Below, piece by piece: positions 26,901-32,746 of a DNA stretch of 32,746 bases. The stretch comes from an uncultured Eubacteriales bacterium. Lineage in GTDB: Bacteria; Bacillota; Clostridia; Oscillospirales; Acutalibacteraceae. The DNA lies in assembly GCA_934486705.1 (NCBI GenBank), contig CAKSQS010000026.1, forward strand, positions 1 through 32,746. The letters are read 5' to 3'. Position numbers and translations under genes: made by a program. The notes under the pieces were generated by a model, which worked only from the letters and a program-made list of their open reading frames with translations, had not been told where the DNA came from and ran no database searches. Position 1 is the stretch's first letter. The number at the start of each line of letters is the position of its first letter.

Positions 26901-27111
26901 AGAATTTGTTCATTATGCGGTTTTCGTTGTTAAGAACGATTTGAACGGTAACGGAAAAACCGATGCGGGAGATATAATTCTGCTTAAAAAACAGCTGCTC
27001 GGCGTTGAGCAATTGAGCAGTGCACAGATACACGCCGTTTCCGAAAACGGAAGATTGAGCATAATTGATCTTATACGCCTTAAAAAGTCTATGGCTGATA
27101 CCGTTTCGTAA
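23965..27111 (+). CDS. Secreted multimodular protein: four repeat modules, Big_2 domains, dockerin-like C-terminus, no catalytic domain
   Basis: This 1048-aa protein has a signal peptide (1-30). Four modules lie at about residues 32-192 (divergent), 286-439, 534-687 and 777-925, with Big_2 domains between them. Modules 2 and 3 are nearly identical (ENDPRFNTVYNV, NGENDWAHADLS, VKSSKTGTAKLYFFHT, FGRLDLQIGG). Module 4 resembles module 4 of the preceding protein (SGDARF, LFHTNSAEY, VEKADTWQLVN). The end (991-1047) is dockerin-like: first loop DLNGNGKTDAGD, second AVSENGRLSIID, lacking the first Asp. With no enzyme domain it is probably a binding, scaffold or adhesion component that partners the GH16 protein. 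ATG 23965 follows GAGAGG. A 462-bp internal duplication is visible at the DNA level. Confidence 0.78.
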   Translation: MRQFKKILSVLCAAALLCTLSFIPYSVAAESTGQSFTNNSFKTSVTGDPRFSEVMTFADIGTDSYNMTVPDGDTSHSWVVTDLSSYIGTSAAIDSNAVISFWLKADKAFADNSLFFHFFSNNTWNDSSYVYIDYTTANRWQLITIPLSSFTSTNPSQISRFVFRFAENAFEGTCTVMISPAVVYTETPDMSGLHEADTIELDEAELYLKKYEMTTLTPSVSSSEYDTGVYPCDIIWSSDNTEVAVVDQNGRVTACGEGKATVKAASLSDDSVYVTCDVFVEGVLTCETVASYKLNSIAQTVENDPRFNTVYNVSVANDTTAFFYNGENDWAHADLSDYINQSTAGVVSFYVKSSKTGTAKLYFFHTANGEYMATNTVSFTIDKADKWIAVNIPTDKIKYGGTTCIFGRLDLQIGGLELGENDYFTVSPINVMTMQPEPYYDADNIIMSETEKTVKVNEKTKLDVTFTSSVTGSSERVIPFDIIWKSENNEVVSVNEYGYITGTGEGTATVTAACASDDTVAASCLVTVSGTLLSETVASYKLNSIAQAVENDPRFNTVYNVPVATDTTAFYYNGENDWAHADLSGYINRVSSGVVSFYVKSSKTGTAKLYFFHTANGEYMATNVVTFTIDTADKWIAVNIPTDMIKYGGTTCIFGRLDLQIGGLGLGENDYFTVSPINVMTMQPEPYYDADTVMLSETEKTMKIDEIAKLEAVFTSSEGKNAIPFDVTWKTSDAGVVTVDSKGVVKAAASGEADISLIRSSDGSVQATCHITVSGTLEIEELGRFWLDSAAQAVSGDARFGEVYSFSGQDRIELCNNGTNDWSDHLDFTDYLGKTSNAVISFYVKSAKVGSYKVCLFHTNSAEYMDTSYQYFTVEKADTWQLVNIPLGGFEYYGAKSKIFAKLAIYAGNNDITVSAARALTKAPVDLTTLDGELSGDGLTAETVLISAQDAAVIQKEDKTEVTSGSVGTGMVLGVSDNGEFVHYAVFVVKNDLNGNGKTDAGDIILLKKQLLGVEQLSSAQIHAVSENGRLSIIDLIRLKKSMADTVS
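24832..25293 (+). repeat. Direct repeat copy 1 (module 2 of 23965 gene)
   Basis: This stretch encodes module 2 and repeats 744 bp downstream at 25576-26037 with high nucleotide identity. One run of about 50 bp around 25025-25075 (starting AAAACAGGCACGGCTAAGCT) matches exactly. The 744-bp period equals one module plus one Big_2 domain (248 codons). Confidence 0.85.
25576..26037 (+). repeat. Direct repeat copy 2 (module 3 of 23965 gene)
   Basis: This is the second copy of the 462-bp repeat, encoding module 3, in frame with copy 1. The Big_2 domains that follow the two copies are clearly diverged, so the similarity drops soon after the PEPYYDAD codons. Confidence 0.85.
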
Positions 27112-27124
27112 TTCGGTTTAAGCC

Positions 27125-27220
27125 TATTCTGCTCTGACGCCGCATTTTTGCGGCGTCAGGGAAACTTTGAAAATATATGCGTGTTTTCGGGTGCGCAATC
27201 CGAAAATATGCAGCAGAATA
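27125..27220 (+). promoter_or_regulatory. Three-way-junction RNA element upstream of the GH130 gene
   Basis: Three perfectly nested stems can form. P1: TATTCTGCT 27125-27133 with AGCAGAATA 27212-27220. P2: CTGACGCCGCA 27134-27144 with TGCGGCGTCAG 27149-27159, TTTT loop. P3: 27179-27190 with 27200-27211, 12 bp including two G-U pairs. P1 abuts both P2 and P3, leaving a single 19-nt joining strand (27160-27178, starting GGAAAC). The element ends 12 nt before the ribosome site of the TTG start at 27248. It has no T-run, so it is not a simple terminator. No known riboswitch core was recognised. Confidence 0.6.
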
Positions 27221-27247
27221 TGATACTAAATTAAGGATGGATATACA

Positions 27248-28267
27248 TTGAGGTTAAATAAATACGAGGGGAATCCTATTTTGAAACCGAATCCCGAAAA
27301 CGCTTGGGAGAGCTTAGGAGTTTTAAATCCCGGGGTCTGCCTTTATGAAGATAAGTTTTATATGCTTTACCGCGCGGCAGGGTATGATGAGGAGCATAAA
27401 ATAAACTTAGGATTGGCAATTTCCGAGGATGGAAAGAATTTTGTGAGGCAATCGGAAAAGCCGTATTTTCCGTCGGGATTTTATGAGGCTGATGCCGGCG
27501 GCATAGAGGATCCTCGCATAGCTCGAATGGGAAGCAGTTATTTTATGACCTATGCCAGCCGACCGTATTTTCCGGGTCAGTATTGGCGGGTGGATGAAAG
27601 ATTGGCGTTTAATACCTCGCCGAATCCCGCGCCCTTGGGCGCGAAGAGAAACAATACGGTTACATACCTTGCATATACCGATAATATGAAGGATTTTAAA
27701 AAGCTCGGGCGTATTACCGACAGCCGGCTTGATAACCGTGACGTTATTCTGTTCCCCGAAAAAATCGGCGATAAATTCGTTATGTTTTCCCGCCCGTTAG
27801 AATGGGTCGGGGAAAAATACGGCTGTGATGTGCCGTCAATCTGGATGAACTTTTCGGATGATATGCTTGAGTGGAATGCATCGGAATCGATTTTGTTTGC
27901 CAAACCCGAACAGGAATGGGAAACCAAAAAAATAGGGGCGGCATGTGTGCCGCTGCTCTGCGATGAGGGCTGGCTGTTTTTGTATCACGGTGTCGGTAAA
28001 AAAGATAATATTTACTGTGTGGGTGCTATGCTGCTTGACGCCGAAAGACCGGAAAAAATCCTTGCGCGCACTGCCGAGCCGATAATGAGGCCGGAGTTTG
28101 ATTATGAAACCAAGGGTTTTTACAACGGCTGCGTTTTTCCGACGTCAATGATTGAAAAGGGCGAAGACCTGTATATATATTACGGCGCTGCCGATCGCTA
28201 CTGCTGCCTTGCCACATGCAAAAAGCAGGAGCTTATCAAACATTTAATAAATAATTGCAAAAGGTAG
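27248..28267 (+). CDS. GH130 family mannoside phosphorylase or hydrolase
   Basis: This 339-aa protein has the five-bladed propeller pattern of GH130: an N-terminal GNPILKPNPENAWES followed by NPGVCLYEDKFYMLYRA. The key GGIEDPRI motif (Glu87-Asp88) has the Asp that acts as proton donor in family phosphorylases. SRPLEW, YHGV and YYGAAD follow further along. GH130 enzymes act on beta-mannosides, most by phosphorolysis with release of mannose-1-phosphate, some by hydrolysis. Which linkage and whether phosphate is used cannot be decided by eye. No signal peptide is present, so it works in the cytoplasm on imported oligosaccharides. TTG 27248 with AAGGATGG 7 nt upstream is the only well-placed start. 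The gene follows a structured RNA element and leads a three-gene enzyme run. Confidence 0.88.
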   Translation: MRLNKYEGNPILKPNPENAWESLGVLNPGVCLYEDKFYMLYRAAGYDEEHKINLGLAISEDGKNFVRQSEKPYFPSGFYEADAGGIEDPRIARMGSSYFMTYASRPYFPGQYWRVDERLAFNTSPNPAPLGAKRNNTVTYLAYTDNMKDFKKLGRITDSRLDNRDVILFPEKIGDKFVMFSRPLEWVGEKYGCDVPSIWMNFSDDMLEWNASESILFAKPEQEWETKKIGAACVPLLCDEGWLFLYHGVGKKDNIYCVGAMLLDAERPEKILARTAEPIMRPEFDYETKGFYNGCVFPTSMIEKGEDLYIYYGAADRYCCLATCKKQELIKHLINNCKR

Positions 28268-28276
28268 GAATTAAGA

Positions 28277-30289
28277 ATGTTAATGGATAATATTGCGGTT
28301 TGGTTTCCCGATGTACCTATGTCATACTCACCGTCCGCGCCGGATTACAGCAAAACGCTCAATTGGAAAGAAAGCCCTTTAAGCGGCAGGTTTAAGGCAG
28401 TATGGGGCGGCAGCGGCCGAACCGTAAGCCGAATTACACTTGATTTGGGTGCTGTATGCAGGCTTGATAAAATAGCCTTTACGCTGTCGATTCCGGATAA
28501 TAATTTCTGCTGCAGATACGCAGAGCTTATTTATATTGATCCGAACAGCGGCAAGGCACGTTGCCTTGCTCACAGAGAAAATACGCAAAATGCGCCTGCG
28601 GAATTTTCTTTTACTTTAAATACAGATTGCAGCGCTCGCTTTTTGCGGGTGGATATCGGCTATCATTCATGGGTGGGCTGCTTAGTCCCGCAAATAAGCA
28701 TAGAGGGCGAACCTTGCGGAGAAACGGCAAATACAGATCTTGAAGCAATGAAAAAGCTGAGTGAAAGCGAATTTTTAAGCGTGGATAAATACGGTCAGTG
28801 TTGTTATATCAATTGGGAAAATAAAATCAAAAGCGATGAACAAATGCAAAGGGAACTTGCCGAAGAAAAATCGGCGCTTGCCGATTTTAAGCTCAATGAA
28901 ACAAAATATGACCGTTACGGCGGAATTATAGAGCCTACCGTTTATGAAGCTACCGGTTTTTTCCGATTGACAGAGATAAATAATTGCTGGTGGTTTATTA
29001 CGCCGGAGGGGCATCGTTATCTTATGAAGGGCATAGACCTTGCATGCTACAGGGAATCGGGATATTATACCCCGCTTTATAAAAAGGATACAAAAGAAAT
29101 ACGCGATGTATTTGAAAATGTTCCCACCAAGGAACAAATGCCCGCTTTGTACGATACAAGTGTTGAAAGATTTGTACCCGAAAATATGGTGAGCCTTTCC
29201 TTTTTGCAGAATAATTTAACAATTAAGTACGGTCGTTCCGATTTTGAAAAAGAATGGGAAGAACTCACCGAAAAAAGACTTAAAAGCTGGAATTTCAATT
29301 GCCTTTCAAAATGGGGTTTCAATAAGGGTATTAAGATGCCTTATGTTATAAGCCTGCGTGAAAACGGCAGCTTTCGTTACATCAGCTGGGCGCTTGACCC
29401 GTTTGACCCGAATTTTGAGAAAAATGTAGCGGCTGTGACAAGAAATACCGCCGCCGATAAAGTCAACGATCCTTACCTTGTAGGGTATCATTTTTGCAAC
29501 GAGGCAGGTTGGGATAAGGAGATTATAGAAATTGTTCTTAAAGAGGATAGCTCTTCTCCGGCTAAGCAGGCGTTTGTGAATTTTCTTAAAAAGAGATATA
29601 ATGACAATATACGCGCGGTGAACCGCGTGTACGGAACAGCGGCGGATAGCTTTGATAAACTTGCGGATGTAAAAATGTCCGTGAATAATATGCCGGATGA
29701 TGATTTCGGCGGCTTTGCCGAATTGGCGGGCGAGGTTTACTGCCTTAAAGCGGAGCGTGCAATAAAGAGTGTGGATTCGAATCACCTTTTCTTAGGTTTG
29801 GCGGTTGTCCCCACATGGCGTTCCTGCTATCGCTTTAATATAGGCTGTGCAAAGCACTGTGACGCACTCTCGTTCGATCTGTATACCGATCGGGCGGATT
29901 TCCTTAATGATTTTGCGTGGCTTAACAAGCCCTTGCTTAATCTTGAATTTTCTTTCACGACTACAGAGCGCGGTCACAAACCGTTTTTTTTGCCTACGCA
30001 TTGCTTTTCGCAAAAACAGCGCGGTGAAAAATACGACGCATATGTCCGCGATATGTTCTCGGTGCCGCAGTTTGTAGGCAGCGGTTTCTTCATTCTTTAC
30101 GATCAACCGTCAACCGGCCGTGAAAACGGGGATGGCAGCGCAGGTGAAAGCTTTAATTTCGGATTGCTTAATATGCAGGATCAGCCCTATACCGAGGCGG
30201 TGGAGCGGATAAGCCTTACCAATGCGTCACTGGAAGAGGTGCACATGGTATCGGGTACCAAGCATGCGTTTAAAAACGGTACGCTTTAA
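28277..30289 (+). CDS. GH50-like clan GH-A glycoside hydrolase with N-terminal discoidin-like domain
   Basis: This 670-aa protein has no signal peptide. Residues ~1-145 form a galactose-binding/discoidin-like domain (ITLDLGAVCRLDKIAF, ARFLRVDIGYHSWVG). From about 225 a TIM-barrel hydrolase begins with FFRLTEINNCWWFITPEGH, the entry motif of agarase-like GH50 and related clan GH-A enzymes. DPYLVGYHFCNEAGW carries the Asn-Glu acid/base candidate at Asn408-Glu409, and LLNLEFSF offers Glu557 as nucleophile candidate. The family resemblance is to GH50 (beta-agarases), but more distant clan A families are possible and the substrate is not known. ATG 28277 starts 9 nt after the GH130 stop behind TAGGAA, so the two are co-translated. 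Probably an exo-acting cytoplasmic enzyme on imported fragments. Confidence 0.65.
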   Translation: MLMDNIAVWFPDVPMSYSPSAPDYSKTLNWKESPLSGRFKAVWGGSGRTVSRITLDLGAVCRLDKIAFTLSIPDNNFCCRYAELIYIDPNSGKARCLAHRENTQNAPAEFSFTLNTDCSARFLRVDIGYHSWVGCLVPQISIEGEPCGETANTDLEAMKKLSESEFLSVDKYGQCCYINWENKIKSDEQMQRELAEEKSALADFKLNETKYDRYGGIIEPTVYEATGFFRLTEINNCWWFITPEGHRYLMKGIDLACYRESGYYTPLYKKDTKEIRDVFENVPTKEQMPALYDTSVERFVPENMVSLSFLQNNLTIKYGRSDFEKEWEELTEKRLKSWNFNCLSKWGFNKGIKMPYVISLRENGSFRYISWALDPFDPNFEKNVAAVTRNTAADKVNDPYLVGYHFCNEAGWDKEIIEIVLKEDSSSPAKQAFVNFLKKRYNDNIRAVNRVYGTAADSFDKLADVKMSVNNMPDDDFGGFAELAGEVYCLKAERAIKSVDSNHLFLGLAVVPTWRSCYRFNIGCAKHCDALSFDLYTDRADFLNDFAWLNKPLLNLEFSFTTTERGHKPFFLPTHCFSQKQRGEKYDAYVRDMFSVPQFVGSGFFILYDQPSTGRENGDGSAGESFNFGLLNMQDQPYTEAVERISLTNASLEEVHMVSGTKHAFKNGTL

Positions 30290-30342
30290 CATATTACGGG
30301 TAGTATTACTGCGGGAATATCAAAAAGCAGGAGATGCTTACA

Positions 30343-31896
30343 ATGAAAATATATGCAAGCGATATAGCAAGGCTCGACAGCAGCGTTATAAACGGCGGCG
30401 GAACTGACGTTACCGATTTATTGCAGGCGGTGCTGGATAAAGCGCCGGAATACGGCAGACTTCACCTTATTATGGACGGAGCGGCGCTTGTGCGCGGGCT
30501 TAAGGTTCACGATAACACCACCATAGAATGTATGGATAAAAGCTGCGGCTTTTACCTTGCGGATAACAGCGATTGTGCGGTTTTATTTACCGCAAGGTTC
30601 AGCTATGACGAAAACGTCAGAACCAAAAATATAACCCTTATAGGCGGAACGTATAACCATAACTGCCTGCACCAGGCGCATGATGTTCCGAGCAACGACC
30701 CGAACGCGGTAGCGCAAAATATGCCGGAGCAATATATTCCAGAAGAATGCAACCACTATACGGTAGCACTGGAGTTTATAGGGGTTGAAAATCTTAATGT
30801 AAGGGATGTGACCGTAAGAGACCAGCGCACATTTGCCTTTACGGTAGGCAATTTTAAGCGTGTAAATATTGAAAATACTTGGATAGAGCTTGAAAACGAG
30901 ATACCGTTCGGCAATCAGGACGGTTTCCATTTCTGGGGACCGGGTCAGTTCCTCACCATGCGCAATGTGGGCGGCAGAACCGAGGATGACTTTATGAATA
31001 TAGGACCGGACGAACGGGACGGAGAATCCTCAATAACCGACGTGCTTATAGACGGCGTGTTTTTAGACCACGCGTGGCAGGGAATACGTATGCTTTCCCG
31101 CGTAAAAGGCAGACTTGACCGCGTGACCGTAAGAAATGTAACGGGAACATACCGTTCGTTCGGATTTTACATAAATCCTTGGTTTATAAGCGATACAAAC
31201 GGAAATTACGGAAGTATAACCTTTGAAAATATTGACTTGCGGAGCGAGAAAGATTTACTTGCCGGTCCGAATCCGCTTTTCCTTTTCAGTATAGGCGGGG
31301 ATATAGAATCGCTGACGCTCAGAAACATAAAGTGGTATCACCCGTATGATAACCGAAACCTGCTGCAAATAGGCTACCCGTATCACGATACCGAAGAGCC
31401 GTTTGTAAAAACGCCGAAAATAGGTACGCTGCTTATAGACGGGCTTGAAATAAACGAAACCGGCGTCGATAACGCCGATACGGTGTATACCGTGCTGCGC
31501 GGAATAGTGGAAAGGCTTATTATACGCGATGTCGATATGACGAGAGCCTACGCGGAAAAAGAAAAGGGCTGCTTTTTAAAGGTAAAGCCCGACGGAGAAA
31601 TAGGCAGGCTGACATTAAGCCGCGCGTATTTTGAAAACATAGCCTCGCTTTTAGATTTAAGCGACGGCAAAACCGAGCTTTTGCAGCTTGAAAATGTTAC
31701 CTTAAACGGCGTTGCAAACGCCGAAACAGGCAAGGCTGATAAAACCATAGGTGAATTTACCGATTTGGGTAAACAGAATATACCGTATAATCTGAAAAAA
31801 GACGCATACGCAGAGCTTGAAAAAAACACGGTAGCCGCTGAAAACCAGCTTAAAGAAAGCGAGTTTGTAAGATTTGAAAACCCCGGCAGCCGATGA
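30343..31896 (+). CDS. Right-handed beta-helix protein, possible GH28-like glycosidase
   Basis: This ~517-aa protein without a signal peptide is built of short beta-strand repeats of the pectin-lyase type (LNVRDVTVRDQRTFAFTVG, VNIENTWIELEN, SLTLRNIKWYH, IGTLLIDGLEINE). NQDGFHFWG near residue 191 and EDDFMNIG near 214 recall the N-x-D and D-D motifs of GH28, and RMLSRVKG may replace the distal R-I-K, but the HG motif is not evident, so another helix family is equally possible. An in-frame ATG at 30334 overlaps the ribosome site GCAGGAGA; ATG 30343 at 9 nt is preferred. It follows the GH50-like gene by 53 nt and probably acts in the cytoplasm on the same oligosaccharides. Confidence 0.65.
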   Translation: MKIYASDIARLDSSVINGGGTDVTDLLQAVLDKAPEYGRLHLIMDGAALVRGLKVHDNTTIECMDKSCGFYLADNSDCAVLFTARFSYDENVRTKNITLIGGTYNHNCLHQAHDVPSNDPNAVAQNMPEQYIPEECNHYTVALEFIGVENLNVRDVTVRDQRTFAFTVGNFKRVNIENTWIELENEIPFGNQDGFHFWGPGQFLTMRNVGGRTEDDFMNIGPDERDGESSITDVLIDGVFLDHAWQGIRMLSRVKGRLDRVTVRNVTGTYRSFGFYINPWFISDTNGNYGSITFENIDLRSEKDLLAGPNPLFLFSIGGDIESLTLRNIKWYHPYDNRNLLQIGYPYHDTEEPFVKTPKIGTLLIDGLEINETGVDNADTVYTVLRGIVERLIIRDVDMTRAYAEKEKGCFLKVKPDGEIGRLTLSRAYFENIASLLDLSDGKTELLQLENVTLNGVANAETGKADKTIGEFTDLGKQNIPYNLKKDAYAELEKNTVAAENQLKESEFVRFENPGSR

Positions 31897-32119
31897 AGAT
31901 CCTCACCGGTATTCGCCCGAAATAAATAAGGTTATCAATTCCTTGTTTGATAATGTCAACGACTTTATACCGAATTATAAAACCGCGTCGCAGTCTGCTC
32001 AATCGCTTATCGAACAGATTCACAACGCCGCAAAGAACGGCGGCGACGTTACCCAGGTAATCGCTAACAATAAGAAAACCATTCAGAGCATTATCGATGA
32101 TTCGCTCGGTCAGAAATAA
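31874..32119 (+). pseudogene. Probable C-terminal remnant of a solute-binding protein
   Basis: An 81-codon frame overlaps the end of the beta-helix gene by 23 nt in another frame. It starts at a TTG with no ribosome site, just after an in-frame stop at 31868-31870. Its product (EINKVINSLFDNVNDFIPNY, then SLIEQIHNAAKNGGDVTQVI and QSIIDDSLGQK) is helical and reads like the C-terminal end of an ABC sugar-binding protein. The most likely history is a deletion that joined the tail of a lost binding-protein gene to the beta-helix gene. A small independent protein made by translational coupling is the alternative. Confidence 0.45.
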
Positions 32120-32145
32120 TAGCCGATAATAAAAATCATTAAAGA

Positions 32146-32197
32146 AACACACCCAAACACACTTACGTATAAAACCGAATATGCGTTCGGGTGTGTT
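32146..32197. other. Imperfect inverted repeat between gene fragments
   Basis: AACACACCC (32146-32154) pairs with GGGTGTGTT (32189-32197) around a 34-nt loop that can partly pair inside (ACGTAT/ATATGCGT). It is followed by AAAAAAATATA rather than Ts, so it is not a clear terminator. It lies in the 105-nt gap between the binding-protein remnant and the last gene. No promoter stands out. Confidence 0.35.
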
Positions 32198-32224
32198 GTA
32201 AAAAAATATAGGTGGTAAATAATT

Positions 32225-32746
32225 ATGTTTTCATATTCCGAGTTCAGGCATAACTACACAAAATCCGTAATGAAGTTTAAAGAGCCGCTGTCGGCGGATT
32301 ACAGGGTATATGTAAACGGGAAAGAAATACCCGTATATACCTGCCGCATTTCAAAATATCCGTTCAACAGGGTATGGCCCGGCTTTCAAAGACCTTTTGA
32401 GCAGAGCGAGGGCGCGTCGTTTGTAAATATAGTAAGCGACGAAGAGCTGAATGTTGAAGTGGCGGTAAACTATGAATACAAAAAGGCGTTTGTAAAGCCT
32501 TATTCAAAGGGCGTGGATTGTAAAAACGAAAAGGACAGAGTGACCTTTAAAATTGCGGAAAACGGGCAGTATGTGCTTGAATGCGGCAGCTACCACCGCT
32601 GCCTGTATATTTTTAACAGTAAACCCATAGCGCCGCCTAAAAAAGAGGATGTAACCTATTGGTTCGGTCCGGGAATACACTTCCCGCAGCGCATAGAGCT
32701 TAAAAGCCACGAAAGCATATATGTAGATAAGGACGCGCTGGTGTAC
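32225..32746 (+). CDS. N-terminal part of a beta-helix glycoside hydrolase (3' truncated by window)
   Basis: From ATG 32225 (GGTGG 9 nt upstream) the frame stays open to the window end, 174 residues. The visible part begins MFSYSEFRHNYTKSVMKF and forms a beta-rich, Ig-like N-terminal domain with VYVNGKEIPVYTCR. It then runs into YWFGPGIHFPQRIELKSHES and IYVDKDALVY. A GPGxH-x-IxLxxxExxYxxxxAxVY entry is the usual first strand of the beta-helix in GH28-like and GH49-like enzymes with such an N-terminal domain. No signal peptide is seen. The catalytic residues lie beyond the window, so family and substrate remain open. It continues the run of cytoplasmic sugar-degrading genes. Confidence 0.7.
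   Translation, partial: MFSYSEFRHNYTKSVMKFKEPLSADYRVYVNGKEIPVYTCRISKYPFNRVWPGFQRPFEQSEGASFVNIVSDEELNVEVAVNYEYKKAFVKPYSKGVDCKNEKDRVTFKIAENGQYVLECGSYHRCLYIFNSKPIAPPKKEDVTYWFGPGIHFPQRIELKSHESIYVDKDALVY

Noticed and set aside
26470..27033. 187-aa minus-strand ORF (and the similar 184-aa one at 15445-15999)
   Set aside because: Both lie wholly antisense to conserved modular proteins, have no ribosome site and no recognisable domain; antisense open frames are common here because of codon bias.
27125..27220. Hammerhead ribozyme suggested by CTGACG and GAAAC near a three-way junction
   Set aside because: The CUGANGA core is not present (CTGACGC) and those bases are paired in the 11-bp P2 stem; no cleavage-site triplet is in the right place.

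Overview
The window looks like a chromosome segment from a gut- or rumen-type Clostridia, probably Oscillospirales/Ruminococcaceae. This rests on a LacI-controlled carbohydrate locus, ABC sugar importers without their own ATPase, secreted proteins with Big_2 repeats and dockerin-like ends, frequent TTG starts next to good Shine-Dalgarno sequences, and a tRNA gene that encodes its CCA end. The species cannot be fixed from sequence reading alone.

Layout. 1-228 is the 3' end of a probable glycosyltransferase gene. 230-380 holds a decayed IS481-like transposase fragment containing a perfect 16-bp inverted repeat. 387-556 is a complete tRNA-Ser(UGA) unit with promoter and terminator. 680-1705 (minus strand) is a LacI-family regulator. 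Its divergent intergenic region carries a promoter for each direction and two identical palindromes (14 bp core) that bracket the promoter of the large rightward cluster.

Rightward cluster, about 30 kb, all on the plus strand and mostly closely spaced: permease pair 1 (2074, 2973); a 927-aa chimera of carbohydrate-binding-like domains and a solute-binding protein (3907); permease pair 2 (6704, 7612); an NHL propeller-TPR-Yip1 membrane protein (8505); a DUF5696-type protein (10637); a surface-anchored multimodular protein (13222); a lipoprotein solute-binding protein (16861); a lipoprotein GH16 enzyme (18382); a 1370-aa modules-dockerin-GH16 protein (19645); and a 1048-aa modules-dockerin protein without a catalytic domain (23965). 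Three enzymes without signal peptides follow: GH130 (27248), a GH50-like clan GH-A hydrolase (28277) and a right-handed beta-helix protein (30343). A fragment resembling a solute-binding protein C-terminus (31874) and the 5' end of another beta-helix glycosidase (32225) close the window.

Working model (inference). The GH16 enzymes cut a polysaccharide at or near the cell surface. Proteins carrying many copies of an unfamiliar ~150-aa module plus Big_2 domains bind or display it. Two SBP/permease systems import the oligosaccharides, using an ATPase encoded elsewhere, and the cytoplasmic GH130, GH50-like and beta-helix enzymes finish them. The substrate cannot be named from the sequence. GH16 plus GH50-like would fit a beta-glucan, a beta-galactan or a host glycan, and GH130 points to mannose-containing linkages.

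Most novel-looking elements: the 12-copy module family shared by three secreted proteins; the NHL-TPR-Yip1/DUF5696 pair embedded in a transporter operon; a well-formed three-way-junction RNA just upstream of the GH130 gene; and a structured leader with a minicistron upstream of 23965.
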